Positions 24,981 to 39,295 of a stretch of DNA of 64,000 nucleotides are shown in pieces. Position 1 is the first letter of the stretch, and every line of letters begins with the position of its first letter. The notes below the pieces were generated by a model. That model was not told the origin of the DNA. It searched no databases and was given only the letters and a program-made list of their open reading frames with translations. A program made the translations under genes and the position numbers. The stretch is taken from contig ML769472.1 of the NCBI GenBank assembly GCA_009733575.1, forward strand, positions 63,731 to 127,730, in the 5' to 3' direction. The stretch is from Gymnopus androsaceus JB14. Lineage: Eukaryota > Basidiomycota > Agaricomycetes > Agaricales > Omphalotaceae.

Positions 24981-25667
24981 TTCTGAACAGACCCTTTCTC
25001 TCCTAGACCCACCGCCGCCCCGCTTTCTCCTCCCGGGCCTTCCTCAATCCTTGGCAGCAGTTGCAGGACACCAAACTCCCACTGTAGCCTTTGATCTGAG
25101 TAACCTGGGTTCGGCGAATGTGGTTAGTCCGTTTATAACTTTCAATTGCTAGGCTTTAAAGGCCGATGCACTGGTCGTTCGGCAAGCTTAAGACGTCTGT
25201 CATTCGTCGCTCACTAGGCAGATGAAACCGGGTGAAGAATAATCACTTTCAAAAAAAAATCTTTGATGCTGCAGCCTATATCGAGTTAGATTGTCTCTCA
25301 CTTGGATGGACTGTTGGTTTGTTGTTAGTCCCTTTTTGACTGCATCTGAAATACGCTTCAACCGTCTTCTTGCGGTGCTCGAGGCATGATGTTGTGTCTT
25401 TTTTGGTGTCTTTTTTTTTTGCGATACGGTAATACCTACGAAATGTACTATAATGTGGAAACAAAATGCTAATACGATGCTTCAAACAGTCCAATGGTGG
25501 TACAAAAGATCTCGTAAGGTCATCCAACTTACAACTGCATGTCGTTACAATCATCGGAAGACACCCTTGACGACAGCGATACTGGTCAATCGCCTCTTTT
25601 TCGTCCTCCTTGGCCTCCATCTGCTGCTTTCCTTGCGCGGGGATAGAAGCTACACTTGCAAGTGAGC
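24981..25667. other. Convergent intergenic region
   Basis: 3' flanks of the KAT14-like gene (plus) and the next gene (minus). A minus-strand reading from 25671 to about 25560 (SSLASVASIPAQGKQQMEA) may be a continuation of that gene if one base is missing at its stop. Confidence 0.35.
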
Positions 25668-26617
25668 TCACCCGGCGACGCGCTGGTCCTCTCCGATGAC
25701 CGTCTGCTGCAGCGGACCGTAGCGAGCGGTCGGGAAGGGCACCGATGCATCGAAACTGCTGCGACGCTCGTTGATTTCGCTGGAAGCCACGGCCGCATCA
25801 TATACCCAAGCTGCCTTCTCGTCGACGTCCATACCACTCATCGACTTTCTCCTGCCAACACACCGTTTCTTGATCGCTCTCTCGTCGTCCCGAGCTTCTA
25901 CCCGAGGCATAGAACCCTGCGGCCCTTTCCTTTGCTCCCAGAAGAAGCTACAGTGTAGCTCGGAGGTCGACCAGTCCGCTTTGTCGGTGAATTGATTCCA
26001 AATTCTCCTCGGAAATGCACACGTCCAACGTCATGATCCTCCTTCGTTGCGACTTTTCCCTCTTCACGAATGTTCTCCTTTTCAGATAAAGGTTTAAACT
26101 CCTTCTGCGACCTCTCCAAAACCTCCCTGACTTTCCTCCCCCAATCCTCCAGCTCGTAAAGCTTGTGAAGCATCATTTTGAATTTGAAAGGGTACTGTTT
26201 GCCCTGCAAAGGAAATTTAGCAACAGAGTCCGAGTCCGAGTCGGTGTCCATGTCGTCGGAACTGGATGGAACTGCGACGGTGTTTCGTCGGCCTTTGCGC
26301 GTCGAACTGCCAGAGGTAGTCCTCGGAGTGACTAGGGTGGCGAGATTGCGGAATACAGGCTGCAAGTCCGTCGGAATGGATAGAGTATGGGTATCATCCA
26401 TATCCTCGAGCTCTCCAACATCAGCAGCACGTCTGCGTCGGGTGGCGAGTCGTCTCGAATAGCTCGAAGAGATGAGCGAACTCGGCGTTTTGGGGAGCAG
26501 GAGGCATGGCTGAAGAGCTATAGGTATAGAGGATGGTGATTCCGAGGAGATGGGGTCTGTAACCTGTCGGTTAGCATGACCGAGGTCATTGTGGTTATAT
26601 AGGTCAAGATTACGCAT
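25668..26617 (-). CDS. Unrecognised nuclear-type protein with charged helix
   Basis: No known family recognised. The minus-strand reading from 26617 has a Ser-rich head, RRLATRRRRAADVGELED, a disordered acidic stretch (SSSDDMDTDSDSDS), then a block that looks ordered and conserved: GKQYPFKFKMMLHKLYELED and WGRKVREVLERSQKEFKPL. The frame shifts near 25908, after which PRVEARDDERAIKKR and RRSSFDASVPFPTARYGPL follow. The first 50 bp after the ATG can also be read as an intron (GTAATC to CGACAG), so the true start may lie about 60 bp further upstream. Composition suggests a regulated nuclear protein. The C-terminus is uncertain (see the flanking region). Confidence 0.55.
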
Positions 26618-26865
26618 GGGCCGCTTTGCAGGCGTGGCTAATCGCTTTTCGGTCCTTCATTGTCCTCCGACTTGTTTGATGGTCCAAGTTGTTATGGTTT
26701 CTCCATTATTATCCGGATTTAGCTATTGATGATGGGACAAAGTGGGTGGACAATGAAAGTACAAGTAATTTCCGATGGTGTTGTATCTAAACGAGTCCCT
26801 GAATAGCAGTAATACCAGTTGCAAGCATTATGATCGATAGGGAAAGGAAGTGTAAAACAATCTGT

Positions 26866-28107
26866 TCAGGGAAGTGTTCTCCATCTTCTCGTCTGCCATG
26901 TACCCTCTGGACCGTCCAATTCAAACTCTACACGTCCGCTCTGGAAGTGTGTCCCGCTGCTTTCCTGTCGCTGCTCTGCATTTCCAGCCATTGCTCCGTC
27001 TTCCGAGCGACAGAAGAAAGTGCTCCAGCAAATCCGACGAAGACTACTGAGCTTGGAGGAGATCGTCCTGCTAGCGAAAACTTCTCTCGCACGGACGTCG
27101 AGCCCAAATGTATTTTCGCATATTTCGCAGCTAGAAGGACTGTTGGCGATATACTCATCCTCATTCTGGTGGGCAATATGGTCGTAAATGATGTATTCGT
27201 CTGAGAGGAAGATGCCGAGTCGCAATTCGGTAAGTTGAGAAAGTGGTGTCAAGGCCGTTCCAAAGGCTTCCTGAGACTGGAGTTAGTCGACGAAATGCCA
27301 TATTTGAGAATGCTTACAGCAAGCAAAGATACATCACTGTAAGTTTCCGGAACAGGCGAGTGCACAGAGCATTCCAATACGTCCTCGAAACAGCACCAGC
27401 ATTCACACTCTTGCGCGGCCGATGTAAGACGTCCCGTCACAGAAACACTGAGAATTTTCAAGCAAGGAAAGGTTTTCGAAATGAGAGATAGCAATGAACG
27501 GTCGATTCGAGGTACTAAATCGATGGTTAGTGTGGAGAGTGTGGATGACGACGCAGTGAGATTCGAGAACAATCGAAGACAAGTCGAGTGCTGCGTGGAT
27601 AAGCCTTCTTTGTAGAAGAACATCGTGAGTTCCTGGAGCCTAAGGAATCTGAGCCTTGTGCATTTGTCGATGACGGATTTTGTGTCGGTGGCGAGTGTTC
27701 TATGGATCAATTCAGTTTTTTTCAAGTCCACGATAATGCGCATATACTGACCTTAACAAAGTGAACGCGTTCGAGTCCGGATTTCTAGTTTGATGCATCG
27801 AGACCATTTTGTATATCCCATTCCAGCAAGCAGAGTCTAGTAGATGGAGCGATCGAAGAAAGTTTCTGAAAGCGATTTGTCGAAAGGTCTTTGAGACCCG
27901 AGCGAAGGAGGCAATTGCGCGGAATGAGGCTCTGGTATCTGCGTGATTCTCTGGTAAAATCATGAATGCAACGATATTGAGAAGTTCTGTAGGAAAATGA
28001 GAGGATGGTTCGGCGATGCTCTCGGAGGCAACGACAAATAGAGAGACTGGAGACTGAGCATTTCGCTTCGGCTTGCTGCTAGTGCGAGAAAGAGCACGAG
28101 AGAGCAT
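26866..28107 (-). CDS. F-box-like protein with leucine-rich region
   Basis: Three exons (27752-28107, 27318-27699, 26866-27270) total 1143 nt, 380 residues, fully in frame. The N-terminal region carries an F-box-like helix set, FPTELLNIVAFMI followed by ASFARVSKTFRQIAFRNFLR; the middle and C-terminal parts contain leucine-rich readings (LRFLRLQELTMFF, CLKILSVSVTG, LSQLTELRLGIFL). Known: such proteins act as substrate receptors of SCF ubiquitin ligases by binding Skp1 through the F-box. The family is hugely expanded in mushrooms, so the substrate cannot be guessed. A longer start at 28170 is possible; I chose 28107 because it is nearer the F-box. One of the few fully intact long genes in the window. 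Confidence 0.72.
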
Positions 28108-28443
28108 TTGAACGAAAAATGAGCGAGATATTTCAAGAAGTAGCAGTCGACGAAAGATTCCGGTGATCAAAGTAAGGAACCAAAAACAGGTCGGTCAAAG
28201 CAGGTTTTATTACGCGGCCCGGCAGCAACCCTTCAAGCTTCAAGCTGCAACAGCCACCGCCATGAGCAACGAGTCTAAAGAAGCGACCGTGCATTTGTTT
28301 TATTCTTTGCCAGATGATTCGGTATGCCTTCGTAGAAATATGGACATATCCTATCGTAATATGCTCAGCTTCTGCTTCGGTTTCTTCCGCTTTCCTACTC
28401 TTTCCTACTGAAATACTAGCATCACGCAATAAAATTGGACCAT
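28108..28443. other. Intergenic spacer
   Basis: Promoter side of the F-box gene and 3' side of the GNAT gene. Nothing specific seen. Confidence 0.35.
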
Positions 28444-29252
28444 TCACTTTCGAGCCCTCTTCTCCCTCTCGATTGCTGACTTACATGGTTCCCTCCGCAT
28501 CATCGTGTACTCGTTAATCCAGATCTCCTTAAGATCTCTTGGATTCTTGATTTCGAATCGCACCTTTTCAAGGTCGGCCGCGCCATTTTTGGCATACAGA
28601 TGGTGGCCAGTCGGGGTACCCTCGATATACATGGGCACAAACAGCTGATCAGCCAGCGTGGTTCCCCACTGCACTTGCATACTGCCTGCACCGCACTTTT
28701 GGTAGGTCGGATCGGTGAAGAGGAGGGCGAGGACTGTTGGGAGAGGTGTCAGAGGTAAATAATAACAATTTTCGAATGCACAATTTACGAAGGTGAGAAT
28801 GGCTATACATGTACCGAGCACGGCGCATCATCCAGTCTTTGAGCATTGCTTCACCCATGTACCGGTCATCACCCTCAAGATAGTCGATCGATACCTTTGC
28901 CGCTGCGGTCTCGGTGAAGCCTTCCGAGGGAACCCAGTTGGGATAGATCTGAAGAGATGATAGTACTATTAGTATTCCTCTTTCGTGACGATCCTCGAAC
29001 TCGGGTACTGACCATCCACCACGATCCAGAAATAACCTTCCCAGTCTCCTTCTCAATAACCTTCAGCCACACATTCTGTCCTCCCTTCTTCATTGAAGCA
29101 GCGATCCGCGCCTTTGCACTTGCCCTACTGGCCGGCGTGTCATGTCCAAAGAACATGGTGCGAAGATCGTTCCCTTTGAAAGCGGCGTAAAGTGGGTCTA
29201 GCAGCTCGTCGATATCGGTTTCGCTGGCACGAGAGAGAATGAGGGAAGGCAT
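28444..29252 (-). CDS. GNAT family N-acetyltransferase
   Basis: Three exons (29013-29252, 28789-28948, 28444-28733) total 690 nt, 229 residues. N-terminal SLILSRASETDIDELLDPLY and AFKGNDLRTMFFG are typical of fungal GNAT enzymes related to insecticide- or drug-acetylating types; the segment KVIEKETGKVISGSWWMV is the central sheet, and LLLALLFTDPTYQKCGAGS is motif A, where the usual R/Q-R-x-G-x-G/A acetyl-CoA loop appears as YQKCGAGS. WGTTLADQLFVPMYIEGTP and LYAKNG complete the fold. The reaction is transfer of acetyl from acetyl-CoA to an amine; the substrate is unknown. The last intron uses a GTAAAT donor (28734-28788) chosen because it alone keeps motif A in frame. An ATG 27 bp upstream is an alternative start. 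Confidence 0.8.
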
Positions 29253-29264
29253 TTTTGATTCAAG

Positions 29265-29901
29265 GTGAGGACAAGACATGCTCTATTATACGGTATGCCA
29301 CATGATTATATATGTGATTTTTCTCTTGGATTTGAATACTTGATTTCAACGTGTACAGGGATGGAGTGGGACGGAGCACGTTCTTATGTATTAAAGTCTA
29401 CCCATCGGAGGTCGGAGCAGAGTTTTAGTTGCCCAGCAAAGTCTTGACTTGGGTCATGCAGTCGAAGAAAATCACCAAATTTGAATTGAGTAGACGATAC
29501 AGCCAAAAACTGATTCTCCCATTCATCTTCTAGATAAATAACTGCCGTCCAAAAACGGCATGAGTCCCTCTCTAATACTGTCAGATTCACAAACCACTTA
29601 CTGACTGGGAACTTGAATATGACGGACGGCAAGAACGATATGAGGCCCGGGATTGTTCCCTTCCTCGTTAGGAGTCGCTGGAATTCAAAGAAAAAACATA
29701 AGTGTGTTATCATACTGAGATCGAAACCGAGTCCTACGCACGGAGTTGGACACCCGTAGCAATAGTTTCTACCACTGCGCGACGAGCAAGCGCTTCCATT
29801 CTCCTTGCATTTATCCTCTGCAACAGTATCTCAGCTTCTCGACTTGCGGCAGTGATACGCTCTAGAAGATCATTGATAGTATTTTGTAGATGCTGGGACA
29901 T

Positions 29902-29905
<4 letters not shown>
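29265..29905. repeat. Duplicated segment, copy A
   Basis: This stretch, starting just upstream of the GNAT gene (aggacaagac) and running through the small coiled-coil gene, is homologous in the same orientation to about 32300-33040. Shared landmarks in order are tattatacggtat, cacatgattatata, ccgacctccgat, the gene's exon 2 and its exon 1. The copies are diverged, with many indels in the non-coding part. Confidence 0.75.
29598..29901 (-). CDS. Small coiled-coil protein, paralogue A
   Basis: Two exons (29742-29901 and 29598-29677) give 79 residues: MSQHLQNTINDLLERITAAS, REAEILLQRINARRMEALAR, then AVVETIATGVQLPTPNEEG and PGPHIVLAVRHIQVPSQ. The first 55 residues form one amphipathic helix with heptad leucines/isoleucines. 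A paralogue lies at 32750-33037 with exon 1 of identical length (160 nt). A GTAAGT donor overlaps the stop codon, so a spliced longer form is possible. Function unknown. It diverges from the BVMO gene. Confidence 0.6.
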
Positions 29906-32258
<2,353 letters not shown>

Positions 32259-32299
32259 CAGAAGGTACTACGGCTCTTGGAATCAGACTTACGTCCAAG

Positions 32300-33040
32300 G
32301 CGAGGACAAGAAATGCTATTATACGGTATACTGGCACATGATTATATATATGTGCTTTTTTTCTCGGATTTGAACACGAGATTTCCATCCGTGTACACAG
32401 TACCGCTTGGATAGAGTAGGATGGAGCACATTTGTATGTATTAAAGTCTACTCATCGGAGGTCGGAGTAGAGAATTATTTCCATGAAGTTACTCGGCAAA
32501 AAGTCTTAACTTAGGGTGATGCAGTCGAAGAAAGCTGACCCACCAAATTTAATATGAGGAAATAAACTCGTACAGCAAGAAACTGATTCTTCCACTCAAA
32601 AAATACACCCTCGGGCCCCTCCACACTGTCACGTAACAAAAACCACGTACGTTAACCCATCGTCTCCTCCAATATTCGCAGGCTGTGAATCTAGTCGTGC
32701 ATAAGTTCCTCTAGCCCGTCACGCAATGTAACCGTAGATCCACCACTTACTAATTGGGAGCTTGAACATGACGAATGGTGATAATGATATGAGGATTGTT
32801 CCCTTCCTCGGTCGGAGTCGCTAGAAGTCAAAGAATGAGTGTATTCTGAGAATTTCGAAATCAAGTAAGTTACGCACAGAGTTGTACCCCCGTAGCAATA
32901 ATATGTGCCACTGTACGCTCCACAAGTGCTTCCTCCCTCATTGCGTGAATTCTCTGCAACAGCATCTCAGCTTCTCGGGTTGCGGCAGCAATACGCTCGA
33001 GAAGGTTATCAAGATTATTTTCTTGATTTTGGGACATGTT
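32300..33040. repeat. Duplicated segment, copy B
   Basis: Counterpart of 29265-29905. It lies on the other side of the BVMO gene, in the same orientation, and contains paralogue B. It lacks the GNAT gene that adjoins copy A. Confidence 0.75.
32750..33037 (-). CDS. Small coiled-coil protein, paralogue B
   Basis: Two exons (32878-33037 and 32750-32820), 76 residues: MSQNQENNLDNLLERIAAAT, REAEMLLQRIHAMREEALVE, then a segment ending TEEGNNPHIIITIRHVQAPN. It aligns end to end with paralogue A at 29598-29901, with exon 1 of the same length and the same intron position. Differences are mostly conservative, and both frames are open, which suggests both are maintained. Function unknown. Confidence 0.58.
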
Positions 33041-33091
33041 GGTTGCGGCTGAAGTAAAGCCGATTACAAAAATCAATTATCCGCTGATATC

Positions 33092-33189
33092 GCCCGCCTA
33101 GCTCAATCGGATAGAGCGTCAGACTTTTAAGGCGGTGCGAGTCATCTTGAATTATCTGAAGGCTGCGAGTTCGACCCTCGCGGTGGGCT
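33092..33189 (+). tRNA. tRNA-Lys (anticodon TTT), with intron
   Basis: Acceptor stem GCCCGCC pairs with GGTGGGC (one G-T pair), the D arm is TAGCTCAATCGGATAGAGC, the anticodon stem is TCAGA/TCTGA with loop CTTTTAA (anticodon 33126-33128), and the T arm is GCGAG-TTCGACC-CTCGC. About 22 nt are inserted after position 37. The structure is otherwise complete. Confidence 0.92.
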
Positions 33190-33461
33190 ATCAAAATCTC
33201 CGTTTAACTCGATGTTTTATTTTTTCCAGATTTTTCCTTTATTTATTGAAATTTAGGCTGAGTCGAACGGGTAAGTCAATGAATTTTCTGACACTAAATT
33301 GATCGGGAAGATTTATTGAGCTGATTAGAGCTGGCGACATTAAGCGCCCTAAACATTCCATCACGGGACTGATCAGCTTCTTTCAACTCAACACGACCAA
33401 CTCATTGTCTTCCGTCTCCTCCTCCATCTCTCGCGGCTTTTTCTGCAATTCTCGCTGAAAT

Positions 33462-36400
33462 ATGGAGTCCTTGGTAGGAAGGATGAATCACCGTGAGACT
33501 AGCTTCTCAGACGATGAATCGGTACGGATTAGAAAACCGCCAACCCGGGGTGCTGGCATAGTCGCAGAGGATCTGGGTACATCGGGATTCGCGTCGAAAA
33601 AGTCACAGCAGGCGCGCAAAGGCTCAGCTACAAATGCTAAAGCCAATGAGCGCGTAAAACGCGGTCCCCAGAAGCAACCTATCAACATTCCCGATTCCGA
33701 TTCCGACGAGATTGATTTTCTAAGCGGACAGTCACAGTCCGAACGCGAGAACCCACAAAGCCCAACCGTTATACAGAGAAAAACCGATGTTATGAAAACT
33801 CTGCGTTTCACGAAGAAGAACAATCCACCTCCAATGTCCTTGAACCGAAAAGTCCCAATCTCTCCAGCACCTTTCCTCTTTCACCTCCAAGGAGATCGTC
33901 GGCGAAAAAGTCATCCCAGCAGTCATCCAACCACGCTGCTGGAAAGCCTAGTGGGGAAAAGACTCATACCAGGCGCACAAGGAGGGCCGATAGCGCGCAG
34001 TCTTCTGAGAACGAAATAGTAGAGGTAGACCCGCCCGTTCTCCGAGGACACGGAAAGCAGAAGGAATCGGTCGAGGATCCTCCTCCTCCCAAGAAAGAGA
34101 GGCCCAGACCCAAACCCAAACCCAAACCAGTCCCTTCATCCTCGTCGTCAGCCCTTTTCCAACCTCCCGCTGGTAAACAGCAACCTGCACCCGCTAGCTT
34201 CCCCGTATCACCCGATATCACACCCAAGAGGAGCTTCCCTGTCTTACCATCACCCGATAACACACCCAGGAACAACGCCTTCCCTGTTTTAGCATCACCT
34301 GTGAAGAAGGTGTTCCCTGTTCGAGTTGAACCATTCCCGGTGTCGCCCAATATTTCCTCCAAAACAGTCGAAGAAGCTAGGAGGAAACGGAAAAGAGAGC
34401 GATGAACTGCCAAGGAAGCTGAAACACAAGAAGGGCGCTGCTGTTCCAGCGGTTGCGCCGTTTCCGTTGTCATTGGAGGACTCGCAGTCTACTCCTCAAG
34501 CCGGTCCTTCGTATAGATGCACCGGGAGGAAAAGAACGTCTAGCGGGTCGCCTGAGGATGAAGATAGCCCGTCGAAGAAAAGACGACGGGAGTACGTTGA
34601 CATTGTTGCTACCCTCATGCGATACTAATCCTTTCACAACTAGCTTATCTTCTTCGCCTCCTGAAGGTCTTCATTTCGATGATGACGATGACGAAGAGGA
34701 AAATTACTGTACGTTTACTTTTCTATTCATCTATTTAATCGCTCACTCATCTATCGTTCATTTAGTCTACAACCCGCAAGTGGATGCCAACACTCTTTGT
34801 CCCTATTGTGACGAACCTCTTCCTTCCTCGCCCACACCACATCTCGAACGCCTCCTTGCTACCACTGCCGAGAAATCCGTACGCGCCCCTAGACCCACCA
34901 ATCCACTAGGACGCAAAGCCGCTGTCGGTGTGTTCATCAACGTATGCCAGCGCCATCGATTCGAATCAGAGCTTCTACCCGAAGCGGAGGAGAAAGGCTG
35001 GCCAAAGTCGATCAAGTGGAGCTTGATTCATGGACGGGTGTTGAAGATGAAATATCATCTAGAAGCAATCCTGGAGAATAAGTCTAGGTCTGATGACGAT
35101 AGCGACGAGAATAGCGATTGGCAAATGCCCGGACCAAGTCAGAAATTGAAGAAGAACTCAACTCCCCGAGATGGATGTGTTTTCTGGGAAGAAATCATAA
35201 CGGATATCAAGGAAAAGGGAACCCGTGTCGCTGCAAATGTCAAGAGTCAGTTTGCCAACTTTCAAAAGACTCAACCGGATAGTGCGTATCTCGTATTGCC
35301 CCGGTCTACGTGTTATTAACTGTTTACCCTTCCTCCTCTTGCAGCTACGGCGAATTAGGTTCCCTCATCATCCATCAGTCTCTCTACGAGCTATTCCCTC
35401 CCGAGGACATGCGTCCAGACCTGGTCTCGCCGCTGAGTCCCAAAGAGTTCATCGACCGTGTTTTGCTCCCAGAGGTCGCCGTGCGGCTCATCATGGAAGA
35501 TAAATCTCTCTCTGGATCCTCTGGTGCACGGAAGGCGCTGCAGATTCTACGAGATAGTAGCTCGTATGGTGTTGCGATGTTCCCTGAAGACGCTGGCGAG
35601 CAAGGAGACGACGAAGGCAAGCGCAAGAACAAGAGTAGAGGGAAAGGGAAAGGGAAGGGTGTATATCAGTCAGACGAAGCGGATGACGACGAAGCGGAGA
35701 AGGAGATGAACATTGCTGATCAGATGGCCATGGAGAAAGCGAGGAAACGCAGACTGGAGCTCGAGAAGGAGGAAGAACGAGAGGAGGAGATGATCCAACA
35801 GGAACAGGAGCGGGCGAAAAGGGAGCTGCGGAAAGGCAAAAAGAAGCGAAAGGAGAAGGAAAGCGAGACGGAACCCGCTGTTGTTCAAGCATCCTCGTTA
35901 CAGAGACCCAAACCAAAGCCGAAACCTAAACCGAAAGCGATTTCGAGAATGGGTAGCACCCTCTCCCTTACGGACAACGAACTTGGATCTGACCTCGAAC
36001 CAGGACCTGAATACGCGCCTTCGGATGATCAAGGGGTTTCCGACTTTGACATGGAAAGTCCGCTGACTCCAATCAGTAATGCCAACGCTGTTCCTATCGC
36101 CGAGGATGACGACTTGGACGACCTCGACGCCGCACTTGATAATGCTTTTATCGAAGAAGACGATATTAGACCCCCGCCCAGGTCAACGGCTAGTCGCTCC
36201 TCGCGCAGAGTGCCGGAGGAGCGTGTTTGTACTGAAAGCGATTCCGAACACGCCACGGTGATCTCCTCCGAGTCTGAGATGGGTTCCAACTCCAATGCTC
36301 GACCACGACGACGAACGCGCAAGGATAAGGCTGCTTCTGCGAGATCACCTAGCATCGAAATGCTCCCTCCTCCACCACCAGAATCTTCCGAGCCGGCCAA

Positions 36401-36759
36401 TCCCAAGCTAAGGCGTAATAATATTCAACCCGTCGCATCGTTGGCTTCTTCATCTTCGTCTTCTTATGATCGAAATGAAGGAATGCCGGGTTCATCGTTA
36501 GGCGACTGGAACGATAACTGTGGACTACCCCCTCTAGAATATATGAAGCAGAGGCGAAAATTCGAAGGGGCTCAGAAGAAACAAACACGACCACCGTGAG
36601 TCTAAAGCTTTTAGTTATCCTTCCTTCATCTATCCATGGCTTATCGTTCTAGTATCTAGGCCGAACGTTGAGAAGAAGGGCAGCTCGAAATTATTTCAGC
36701 GGTCAGATTCTATGTATTCGGATTCGGGGTGGATAATGGATGACAGTGACGACGATTAG
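33462..36759 (+). CDS. RTC4-domain protein, copy 1 (complete)
   Basis: A long disordered N-terminal half (Ser/Pro/Lys-rich, with SFPVSPDITPKRSFPV-type repeats) leads into the RTC4 domain: DANTLCPYCDEPLPSSP (CxxC), NPLGRKAAVGVFINVCQRHR (C-x2-H), FESELLPEAEEKGWP, VFWEEIITDIKEKG, YGELGSLIIHQSLYELFPP and FIDRVLLPEVAVRLIMEDK. A charged coiled coil (EMIQQEQERAKRELRKGKKK) and an acidic tail ending SGWIMDDSDDD follow. Yeast Rtc4 was named for restriction of telomere capping; the domain's biochemistry is unknown. CxxC plus CxxH suggests a zinc site. Introns at about 34589-34643, 34709-34765, 35281-35345 and 36598-36656 are clear. Frame changes near 33830 and 34395 are probably single-base errors. Two degraded copies lie downstream (42.1 and 59.7 kb). 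Confidence 0.82.
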
Positions 36760-37041
36760 ATGGCCATATGATATACTGTTTCGTAGTAAATACTTTAACC
36801 CTTTGCTATACAACTACAGTAAGTTTGTATAAATGAATGTGTCTGTAATTCGCGCGCGACAACTTGAACCTCGTGGGCGCGTTGCAGTGTCTAAATAAAC
36901 GCACACGAGCGCTACACCCTCTCTCCAGTGTAGATCAATAACACGTCGGTATCTTGAATCCACTAAATCCACGAAAAAGCCATGTTCTTAATATGACTCC
37001 GATTATATTACTGTAAATGTTGCATCTTTATTCTTTCCATC
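36760..37041. other. RTC4-MFS intergenic region, copy 1
   Basis: Starts with atactttaaccctttgc, a block that recurs at 51768 and, slightly diverged, near 61760. It provides the reference for placing rearrangement breakpoints. Confidence 0.6.
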
Positions 37042-38786
37042 ATGTCCATACAAACTGACCAGATTGTTGAACTTACTCCTCGTTCAGTTCCTGCAGTCTC
37101 CTACCACGACAGTGCGGAATCAGAAGGTACTTCAGGGCAGGCTAGCGTCAACGCTCCATCTCATGTACAGCAGCTCCCTCCTGTCGACGGTGGATTCCAC
37201 GCTTGGGCTTTCGTCAGTTATACGAATTTAATCTGTGTTTCCGCTCATTTACACCTTGATTCATTTAGCTCGGGGCTGCCTTCTTCATTGAAGCCCTCGT
37301 CTGGGGATTTCCCGATGCTTTTGGAGTGTTTCTAGACGGTAGGCACAAAATACGTCGATGATACCATATATTCATATATATATCCAGCTTATCTTGCAGA
37401 CCCGATTTACACCTCCCAACACAATGCTTCTTCACTTATACCTCTGATTGGACCTATTTCCTCTGGAATTATATACTGTGTTGCGCCCTTCATCACCCCA
37501 CTCATTAATCGCTACCCGTCTTACCGCCGGCCAGCAATGTACATCGGCCTTTTGGTATGCTGGGCCTCTCTGTTCGGCGCGAGCTACACAACCAAGGTCA
37601 CCACGCTCGTCGCCTTGCAGGGTGTCTTATACGCTCTCGGCTCTGCCTTGCTCTATTTCCCGTCACTTTCGTATCTCGCTGAATGGTTCATTAACCTCAG
37701 AGGATTCGCAAATGGTGTTCTGTTTGCTGGGACGGGTGTTGGAGGCATCGTCCTTCCGCTGACGATATCTCGACTGTTGAGTGCATATGGAGTGAATGTA
37801 ACGGTGAGGATATTATCGGTAGCAATGGTTGTTTTACTTTTGCCGTTGCTTCCATTGGTAAAAGGGAGGTTGCCTGTGGGGTATAACGCGGTCAACGCAG
37901 AAATGCGCCCAGTCCCTAGGGGAAGTGCGGCAAGTGCAAGATCCTGGATGCGATCGATTCATTTTTGGGTGCTGATGGCTGCAAATACGATACACGGGTT
38001 TGCATATTTCGTACCTCTTTTGTGGTTACCAAGTAAGTCAAAGTCTTTCGTTCACTGCACTTGCTGACTGACTATGTATGGCTAGCCTTTGCAAGCAGCC
38101 TGAATCTGAGCACTACTAAGTCGTCTGCTACAATTACTGTATTTCACAGTACGCATAATTTCTATCTCAAGCTTATGCATAGAGGTTTTCATTCTAATTT
38201 CTCAGCTGGCTCTTTTCTTGGCCGTCTCTTAATGGGTTACCTGTCCGACAGAACTGCGAACTGCTTGCTTCTTGGGCTTGGCTCTCTGCTCGCTACCTCT
38301 GTCACGACATTCGTTCTATGGGGCGTGTGTAGTACAAATCTCGCTGGGTTGCTTGCTTTCTCAATGATGTTTGGATTTTTCGCTGGTAACTGGCCCAGCT
38401 TATGGAGTGGATTTGGGAAGGTATTGACTAGTAAGCAAGATCTACCAGTATATCCTTCTAATTCACTTCAACGACATTGCACTATAGTAAGCGATCCAAC
38501 GTTGTCCATGACGCTATTTGGCATGCTACTCTTCTCGCGTGGACTAGGGAACATAGCTTCGACGCCAATATCTTCTGCCCTAACTGGAATTTCCTCGTCT
38601 TCTCCTTCTCAAGCAATCTCTGGCTCGAAGTCGGTCCACTTTGGTTCAGGCTTTGACGTCGCCGGAGGACGCTTTTCCACTACCATTGTGTATGTGGGGA
38701 CGTGTTTCGCTGGGGCGGGGATAATATTAATGTGTGGATGGGTGGTAGATTTGTATCGACTCTCAAGATCTCACAATTTATCTTAA
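37042..38786 (+). CDS. MFS transporter, monocarboxylate-porter type
   Basis: N-terminal cytosolic segment (MSIQTDQIVELTPRSVP) then PPVDGGFHAWAF, the typical start of fungal MCT-type major facilitator proteins (usually D-G-G-x-x-A-W). Membrane segments include AAFFIEALVWGFPDAFGVF, IPLIGPISSGIIYCVAPFI, MYIGLLVCWASLFGAS, VLYALGSALLYFPSLSYLAEWF, GVLFAGTGVGGIVLPL, VVLLLPLLPLV, then loop and second half with SFLGRLLMGYLSDRTANCLL, SMMFGFFAGNWPSLW and YVGTCFAGAGIILMCGWVV. Substrates of this family include monocarboxylates and other small acids; the actual substrate is unknown. Several short introns interrupt it, and the spliced model between 38420 and 38500 is uncertain. Broken copies lie at 44.8-45.5 and 62.1-63.7 kb. 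Confidence 0.8.
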
Positions 38787-39295
38787 CCTACTTATAAGCG
38801 AACGTTTATCTAGTACGTTATATCATCGGCAAAAACTTCACAAGGATGGTTTATCCTCAGCGAAAGGCTAGATAAGTAAAAGGCCGAGGACAGTTTCATG
38901 ATTGCGTATTGCTAGATATTGGTTATCTCGCTATCTCAGCTTGGAACCTACTGCTCTCAGGAATTCTCACTAGTGAGACTAGATGCTACTTACTACTACA
39001 GCTGGCTGCGGTATTTATTATGAGAGTTGTACACTTGAATTGGCGCAATATTTTGCTTAAAGGGTTCCACCGCAGTCGGTGAGTGTCCATCCATTTCAGA
39101 TGCAATACACCCTAAGATGAGAATAATTTTTAACAAGGGAGGAGCAGTATTACCCGGAATTGTTGGTCCGGGCATGTAGGAACTGATGGGTTTACCGATT
39201 TGAAGCTGATGATACTGCCTAATCCTATGGCCCATTCTTACTGTGCTTGCCTTGCAATGGTTTAATTCCAACTTGACGGAGGTGCAAACCTTTGG
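38787..39295. other. Convergent intergenic region
   Basis: Lies between the MFS gene and the 3' end of the kinase gene. The minus-strand frame at 38996-39271 lacks support. Confidence 0.35.

Noticed and set aside
35384..35916. Pro/Ser-rich minus-strand frames opposite RTC4
   Set aside because: Shadows of the Glu/Lys/Arg-rich coiled coil; they also occur opposite copies 2 and 3.
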